DNA from: Reticulitermes speratus
Lineage: Eukaryota > Arthropoda > Insecta > Blattodea > Rhinotermitidae
Assembly: GCA_021186555.1 (NCBI GenBank)
Contig: JAJKFL010000042.1
Location: forward strand, 23,249,521 to 23,313,520
Length of the DNA stretch: 64,000 bases
Reading direction: 5' to 3'
Positions 57,745-64,000 of the stretch are shown here, piece by piece. A program made the translations under genes and the position numbers. A model generated the notes under the pieces. The model was not told the origin of the DNA. It saw only the letters and a list, made by a program, of their open reading frames with translations, and did no database searches. Within the stretch, counting starts at the first letter, position 1. Each line of letters opens with the position of its first letter.

Positions 57745-58483
57745 CAGCAAGAAGAAGTAAAGATCCTCAATCACACTGCATTTATATGAATTTGTTGCTT
57801 GTTACATGTTTCGGCTTTTGTGAAAAGCCATCACCAGGAAATTAAAAATACATAAAGAAAAATTGTTTAAATAAAACTCATTAGAATGATACATTTTCAG
57901 ATAGTTGAGATCTCAACTTAAAACTGGAGTTGTGCAAGACAAAACTAGAAAAAAATCAAGATTGTACTTTAAAATAATAAAACATGATAAATGCACATTT
58001 TATGGAAACATTGAAATTGTTGTCCAGTTTTTCGGTGTGAAAGGAAATTTCTTAAATTTTAAAATAAGCTTCGTAGGCTACAATCTGTTGAACTGAACCC
58101 CACAAGTCCTCTTGTAATACTGAAGAACGTCTCTTTCACACTCGAAGTAATGAACAACAATTTTAATATTTTGACATAATATGCATTTATTGTCTTTTAA
58201 TATTTTAATACACAATCTCGATATTTATCTAGTTTTGGCTTACACAACTCCAATATTTGTAAAGTTGAAACCTCAGCTATCTGAAAAGTATAATTCTAGG
58301 GGATTTTATTTAAATTATCTTCCTTTATATACTTTTTAATTGCCTGATTATGTATATAGTCTTATTCCTACAAATGTACACTTTTATGCCTCATTATGGT
58401 TTTTGGCAAACGCCGAAACACGTAGCAAGCAATAAACTAACATAAATGTAGTTGTAACTGAGGTCTGTATTTCCTTTTCGCTG
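57745..58483. mobile_element. Large hairpin element H5 with decayed hammerhead-like motifs
   Basis: Arms of about 300 and 360 bp (57745-58047 and 58124-58483) are diverged inverted repeats. Anchors are GGAGTTGTGCAAG with CTTACACAACTCC, GCTTGTTACATGTTTCGGC with GCCGAAACACGTAGCAAGC, and TTTTCAGATAG with CTATCTGAAAA. The left arm, read on the minus strand, has CTGGTGA, the extra T, a 7-bp stem II GGCTTTT/AAAAGCC and GAAACATGT at 57803-57837. The right arm retains only GCCGAAACACGT on the plus strand. Stem I no longer pairs and the A in CTGA is changed, so both are predicted inactive. It is an older member of the same group as H1-H4. Confidence 0.7.
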
Positions 58484-61400
58484 TACATAATCAAAAAAGT
58501 ATGTCACTCGTAAATAGATGAGAGTAACAATTAGTTATGAATGACGATTATGGATATAACAGTATATTACAAATTCCTGCTGAAGGAATGTCGGTTACAC
58601 TAAAGTGGAGAGTTGATGTTTGTACCAGTTGTCCTACGCAATTATGCTGAAGTAGTATGCATTGCAGTACAAAGACTACTGATAAGCATAAACATTATAC
58701 TAAAAAGGACATTTTACGAGTATGAACTTAGCTACTGAACTAAAAAGGACTGCTGAGAGTAACATCTGTTATAGTACAAAGGACAATTGATGAGCATACG
58801 CGTTACATAACAAAAGAGAAATGATGAATGTACCTGTCACATTAGAGGGCAGAAAGGACGATTACACCTGTTACATTGCTAAGGACAACTGATGATTTTA
58901 CTTGTAATATTACTAAGGAGAATTCATTATTAGTATTACTATTATATTATTATTATTATTTATAACACAGCGGGATGAATCTCCTTAAGATTAAAGGATA
59001 ACTCATAATATTACCTGCTACTCTGTAGAAGACTGGAAGGGGTCCGACCTTATTACACATCAAATAATAACGACTTTATTAGAGCTTACAGAAGTTTAAG
59101 AAGGAATCACGATGTAAGGAGAGCAGACGGATGTTTGTGTCTGCTCTCTTTGTAAAAACTTTCTTTTGCTTGCCACTCAATTTTTAAGAAGAAGAAATCG
59201 TTTCAGAAGGCGAAGAAAGAATGACACCGTGTAGAAACGATGAAAGAAGAGCGGAAATTCTTGCTGCGGGGATTAGAGGAACATGAGACGGTGTGATATT
59301 TTACTGCCCCGAACGATTGACAGGTTTGGAATATCGTGCATGGCGAAATGATCGGCATTCAAGCGCAGTAGTCAATCTAGATTGCGGCACATCTCTCTCC
59401 TTCCCTCGTCACAAAATCCTGACAGATCGCTGCTTCGCCTTTTTCCTTAGAGTCGATCCCTTAGGCAAGAGCGTGGCAGCTACCCCGGTGCAGAAACATC
59501 GGCTGCATGTAACCGAAAGCTTCTATTAGTTCTTTCCCTTCTACCGGAGATAAAAATGGCTGAGTATAGCTATTAAAAATTCTTTTAAAAATTAGTGAAG
59601 TTATTTATATTTTGGGGTTTGGACCTGTTTAAGATTTGTAGTTTTCTTTAATGTCTTGTGGTTTAATTTAGGACGCTGCCAGTATCACAGTAAGTCACAG
59701 CCTCGACGATAGGATGATTAGTGAATGGTGAATTGTTAAAACATGGAAAAAACGAGGCCTGTGTCAGTTCCCGGCCTTTGCCTAGAGGGAGTGGGGAGAA
59801 CCACGTAAACCTCAATCAGGATAGGCGGCGTGCGGCTGAAACTTCAACCAGACAGATCCCGAATACAAGTATAGATTGCAATCACTGGACAAATGTGAAC
59901 TTTCGTGTTGTGTCGTGTACCGAAAGATCACACACGTTTGTGCCACAGCAAAAGCCTCACATTTCTAGGCAGTATATATATTACATACGGTCACGTGTCT
60001 TCCAGATATAATCGTACAATAGGCGATCTCTGCATTTGCTGATTTCTTAGCCTTCTTGAGTGTAGCCGAACTCTCGGTTGCGTATCATGTAAAGAACTTC
60101 CAGCTCTGTCATAATTTCTTTTAAAATGGCACTTAAATAGATACGTGACAGGAACGGGCTCTAGAAGAGTATATTCACAATGTGTTCCGCGTAACTCTGG
60201 GTTTGGTGTTCTGGCGGCCACTTTCACGTGTTCCACAAACACATTTCCTTTATAATGCAATCAGGGGACTAAACTGTGACAACTCCCTATTTTATTTTTA
60301 TTTTGCTTCGCAGATTTGTGCGTAATCGGCTCGGGCTGTATTTTCAGAGTAAATCGGCGAAAGTAAACTTTTTGTCGTGTGTGTAAATATTTTATATTTT
60401 GAACGACATTTTCCCTTTTAAAAATTTATCTTTCACTTTAGAGTCTAAAAATTACATTTTTACTTTACAAGGGTTGCGCGAAATTTCGTATGTAGTTACA
60501 AGGGTTCCACAAACACTAAACATCTAACTACCATCTTGGAAAGGAATGTAGGCATACAGGTATATTCTGGAAGCATTCAAATCTCTATAACTTGATGAAA
60601 CGCTAAACTGTGCCGGTTGAAAGGTGCTCCTTAAGGCACAAAACTGTAAATATGCTCACACATTTTACCAGAAATGTTCTTTTGTCAATATAGTTGTTAT
60701 ACACAAGGTGTTCCGCCTAACGCGTGTCGAAATTTAGGATGTTCTTGTATGAGTAACTTTTAGTAAAAAATGTTACATCACCATAGGTCCGTTTATCAAC
60801 CGCTACACTGCTACAGGCATGTTACATGGATATAAACGAAAATATTACAATGCGCATATTTTATCATGCTGTAGAAATAAAAAGAAAATTATGGATCATG
60901 TAACATCACAAGAAAAAGACAACCATTGAGACCAATAAACTTTCTCGGGCTGTGCATACACTGTTAAAGGAATATTATGTCCCAGATAACACCACAAAAA
61001 AAAACAAGTTTTTATTTAGGCTATCGAGTTAGTTTTATTAGTTTGCATAGTTATGTTACAACGATGAAGAAAAAATCAATTTCATTAGATAACAACATAG
61101 AACATCAATTTTCAGTTATATTACACTCCTTATTGCTTAAAATGGCCTCCAACCTACGTTTTGCACAACTCTGCGCTTCTTACAGCAAATTGGTTGCCTT
61201 TCTGAGAATTTCACCGTTTACCTTAATGCGGCCAGCGGACTGTACATTTTTATTTATGTTGACTAAAAATTATGTTTATTTCGCTGCATCGTTAAGTGGC
61301 GTACAGATTCTGGAAACACTGAAAGGTTAGCAGCGACGTAATGGTTCAAAGTCGACATACGTTAGTATAGATTTACTTACTCATATTTTCTGGCACACAT

Positions 61401-61668
61401 TATGCTTAACACTCCCTACAAGAAATTAATAAAATACACTCATAGAAGATAACATTTGCTTAAATTACGGATTCCGTGGGGTTGTTTTTCACAAAAAAAA
61501 ACGCCTCTTAATTGTACAGATTATATAAAACGTAAAGTAAAAATGAACAGCACTTTTGAAGTACATTAACTTCTTGAGATCGGTTATATCTCCATTCTAG
61601 CAGTTGTACTATACTCACGTCGGTAAATTTCGGTTGATAGCAGATATTACCAAAGTGCTTCCTTTTTT
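58484..61668. other. Unannotated sequence
   Basis: No gene recognised over 3.2 kb. GC-richer parts (59290-59530, 59720-60000) include PRGSGENHVNLNQDRR in a 96-codon plus-strand frame, which looks repeat-derived. A 117-codon plus-strand frame (60977-61330) has no recognised motif. ACAAGGTGTTCCGCCTAACG near 60702 also resembles a dispersed repeat. Confidence 0.4.
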
Positions 61669-61903
61669 TTTCCTATGGCTCGACAGCCTGGGCCTCCTTG
61701 TTTCGTCGAGGTTTCACGATCACACTTTTTAGACACACCACATTCGGTAGGACTCCTCTGGACGAGGGACCAGCTCGTAGCAGAGACCTCTACCTGACAA
61801 CACGCAACACTCACACTCACACCCGGTGGGATTGGAACCCATGATCCTAGTAAGCGAGCGGCCGAAGACCCACGCCTTAGACCGCACGGCCACTGGGATC
61901 GGC
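61669..61903 (-). mobile_element. SINE B, copy near right end
   Basis: On the minus strand: GCCGATCCCAGTGGCCGTGC, B-box variant GGTTCCAATCC, GTTGCGTGTTGTCAGGTAGA, ending GGCTGTCGAGCCA and an A-run (T-run on plus at 61663-61670). The target-site duplication is unclear. Confidence 0.85.
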
Positions 61904-63479
61904 ACTAAACAGATTATTCTACTGATAACACTCGTGCATAAATACGAGTATATTGGAGACAATTTGTGATAAATTTATAATATTATCTTGTAATATACAG
62001 GTATTCATTGCCAGTGACACACAAATACTAGTTTCCCTGACGTATATTATCCAGTATAATTGGGATTCGTTTTTCCCCTTGAGATAATGGAGGATATACA
62101 CAAAGACCCTGTCATCTGATGCCATATCAGACTATGAATAACACAGGACTGAAATAGGCCATTAAGCACCTAGTGTGTAATGCTCGCCGAACATAGTAGA
62201 AGCAAATGCAGAAACTAGAATATAATACACAAGAAAATGGAAAATTAAAATAGGAGCAATCAGAACTGAGCAAGAATAATGTAAAGTGGTAAATAAAACA
62301 AGGTGATAGAAAATTAAAGAGTTACATTAGAAAATATAAGAGGAATATTGCGATCTTCTACGATAACATACCATGTCATTAGTACAGCTGAGACCACATG
62401 ATGAAATAAAGTGTTTAAAAAATACCAGACCACACGATGTCAAAACTAGAGTTGATCAATACATCGATTGCATATGCCTGAACGGGTTACTTTAAATCTA
62501 CCTTCACTACAATTTTACCAATATCTGAAGGAACAGTGATTAGATTCACTGCTAATAATTCACTGTTTAGCCAGGGTTTGTCATACACGTCTATATACGT
62601 TGCAGGTTCTGTAAATTTATAGAGGCTTTACGTTCCAGATATCAGTATGTAGCCTCGAGAAAAGTCAAATATTATATATTCCTTGAATAATTAAATCTAT
62701 TAAAACCTCTACACATAACCGCTCATAATATGTGTATTTTTAACGATTCTATATCAATATCTGAAGTCGTAAATTTTTCATCCTGCCTTTTCATTTAAAA
62801 AATTAAAACAAAGTAAATTTTAACTTTTATTTTCACATAGTCTTAAGTGCAAAATGCAAAATGCAAAATGCAAAATATTTCCGCCTAGTGGAAAAAGTAC
62901 TTCCGTTTCGCAGCCTTTCTAACCGTAGCTCGTAAGATTACACAGAACGATAGCCATGATTACTCTCGTTAATTTAAATCCCCTCACCGCTCAGCAACGT
63001 CACTGGCACCGCTGTGATTAAAAAGTTAGTAGCTTGATCTTCTCTAGCCGTAAAAGGAAACAGCATAATATGAATGTTCATGAAGATTTGACACATGTGC
63101 TTAGTTTTAAAGGACTAAACAACTTAAGCTTTTACAAGTAACTATGACAAACATGGACTTTCTTTTCTTAAACACACACATATGTATATGTAAACCTGAA
63201 CTATATTAGATATTTACATGGTTTACAAAATTGTTCAAAGTATCGCAGTCGACATTGTGCATTCAGAATACAATCAAATCTCAGATAGTGTAATTGGGAG
63301 AAACCCTATTTAATAGAGAAAGAGGAAACGCAGATAATTCGACATCGACTGCAAAAAAAATATAATTGAAATGGTCATTAATTGGAGTTATTTTAGTTTA
63401 TGTAATTATTTACGATTAAATATGACCATTAAATACATTAACTTGAACAATATTTCTAAGTCGGTTAACGTGTAACATA
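61904..63479. other. Unannotated AT-rich sequence
   Basis: No gene. A short (GCAAAAT)n array of four units lies at 62848-62876. Confidence 0.55.
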
Positions 63480-63690
63480 TTACAGAGAGTAATTATATAT
63501 CATGCCACATACCGTCACTAAATGTCACGTCACACCCCGTCATTGCACAGCATGTCACAGACCACCATAATGCACCACGTCACAGACCGTCACTACATGT
63601 CACAGACTATCATTTCATAATATGACACAGACAGTCAGCACGTCTCTGACCGTCACTAGGTATCACGTCTCAGTCTGTATTGTTTGATCC
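63480..63690. repeat. Decayed tandem repeat with CACAGACCGTCACTA core
   Basis: Variants of TGTCACAGACCGTCACTA recur about eight times at irregular spacing of roughly 18-30 bp. It looks like an old satellite or minisatellite with many indels. Confidence 0.65.
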
Positions 63691-63713
63691 AGTTTCATCA
63701 TTTAATTTCTGTA

Positions 63714-63729
63714 CCCCCCCCCCCCCCCC
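63714..63729. repeat. Homopolymer of 16 C
   Basis: Directly abuts the 3' end of the following minus-strand SINE, so on that strand it reads as a poly-G run. Confidence 0.95.
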
Positions 63730-63956
63730 ATGATGCGACAGCCCTAGTGGACCAGAGCCTCCTGAATGTCGAGGCTTCACGATCACACTCAGGCACACCA
63801 CACTCGGTACGACTCCTCTGGACGAGTGATCAGCCTGACTCAGAAGCCTCTACCTGACAACACACAACACTGGCAACAGACTGATTCGAACACGAATTTT
63901 CAGCAAGCAAGCGGCTGCAGAACTACGCCTAAGACGGTGGGGCCACTGGGATAGGC
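63730..63956 (-). mobile_element. SINE B, last copy
   Basis: On the minus strand: GCCTATCCCAGTGGCCCCAC, a decayed B-box, CTCGTCCAGAGGAGTC, ending GGGCTGTCGCATCA. CATTTAAT near 63699 and CATTTCAT at 63956 could be a 1-mismatch duplication. The 62-codon plus-strand frame is a shadow of the SINE. Confidence 0.85.
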
Positions 63957-64000
63957 ATTTCATGTCTATTATTGTTGGATATTTGTGGTTTTATCGAGAA

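Overview
The window looks like a stretch of repeat-rich, AT-rich animal (most likely insect) nuclear DNA. I find no intact host gene, rRNA, true tRNA gene, CRISPR array or bacterial-style operon. The kingdom call rests on the mobile elements: tRNA-derived SINEs with target-site duplications, non-LTR retrotransposon fragments with restriction-like endonuclease remnants next to TAA repeats (Dong/R4-like), a Penelope-like element (PLE) with a GIY-YIG remnant, a mariner transposase fossil and a Helitron-like N-terminal fragment. The SINE and LINE types remind me of cockroach/termite-type genomes, but that is inference from memory.

Layout. 1-3 kb: two short hairpin retroelements carrying hammerhead-ribozyme-like cores, then a decayed 36-bp minisatellite. 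7.8-8.7 kb: a long imperfect inverted repeat. 11.7-15 kb: a SINE cluster with copies of four families (A, B, C, D), several with clear target-site duplications. 15.9 kb: a possible DDE-transposase tail. 19.1-21.3 kb: a 72-bp hairpin, a SINE A/SINE B chimera and a further SINE B. 20.66-24.28 kb: a nested composite, namely a dead PLE (reverse transcriptase and GIY-YIG, minus strand) between inverted terminal repeats, with a LINE inserted in its RT region and a SINE next to its left repeat. 29.3-31.6 kb: a Dong/R4-like LINE tail, a 21 x 31-bp minisatellite and a SINE B. 32.7-34.35 kb: a (TATG)n array, a LINE RT fragment, then a (TATG)n tail. 42.6-43.3 kb: a mariner fossil. 44.2 kb: a small hairpin with a hammerhead-like core. 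48.4-49.85 kb: a SINE D, a Helitron-like open frame and a CpG-rich island. 50.9-55.4 kb: a microsatellite, two LINE 3' ends and two different RLE-LINE tails separated by TAA repeats. 56-58.5 kb: three inverted-repeat elements, two with hammerhead-like motifs. 61.7-64 kb: two SINE B copies and a decayed satellite-like repeat. The rest is unannotated AT-rich sequence.

The most interesting signal is a set of hammerhead-like motifs spread over 57 kb: at least five with a matching CUGANGA / GAAA core, plus decayed relatives. Each lies in or beside an inverted repeat. Stem sequences differ between copies but stay complementary. All carry the same extra U between CUGANGA and stem II, and several share a 3' end containing ATGCACGGTG. 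One copy has a 13-bp target-site duplication, so these are retrotransposed units. They are best read as short, probably non-autonomous relatives of Penelope-like elements; a dead PLE in the same window has the same motif in its terminal repeat. Hammerhead motifs in PLEs are known. The compact hairpin units described here are what merits follow-up.
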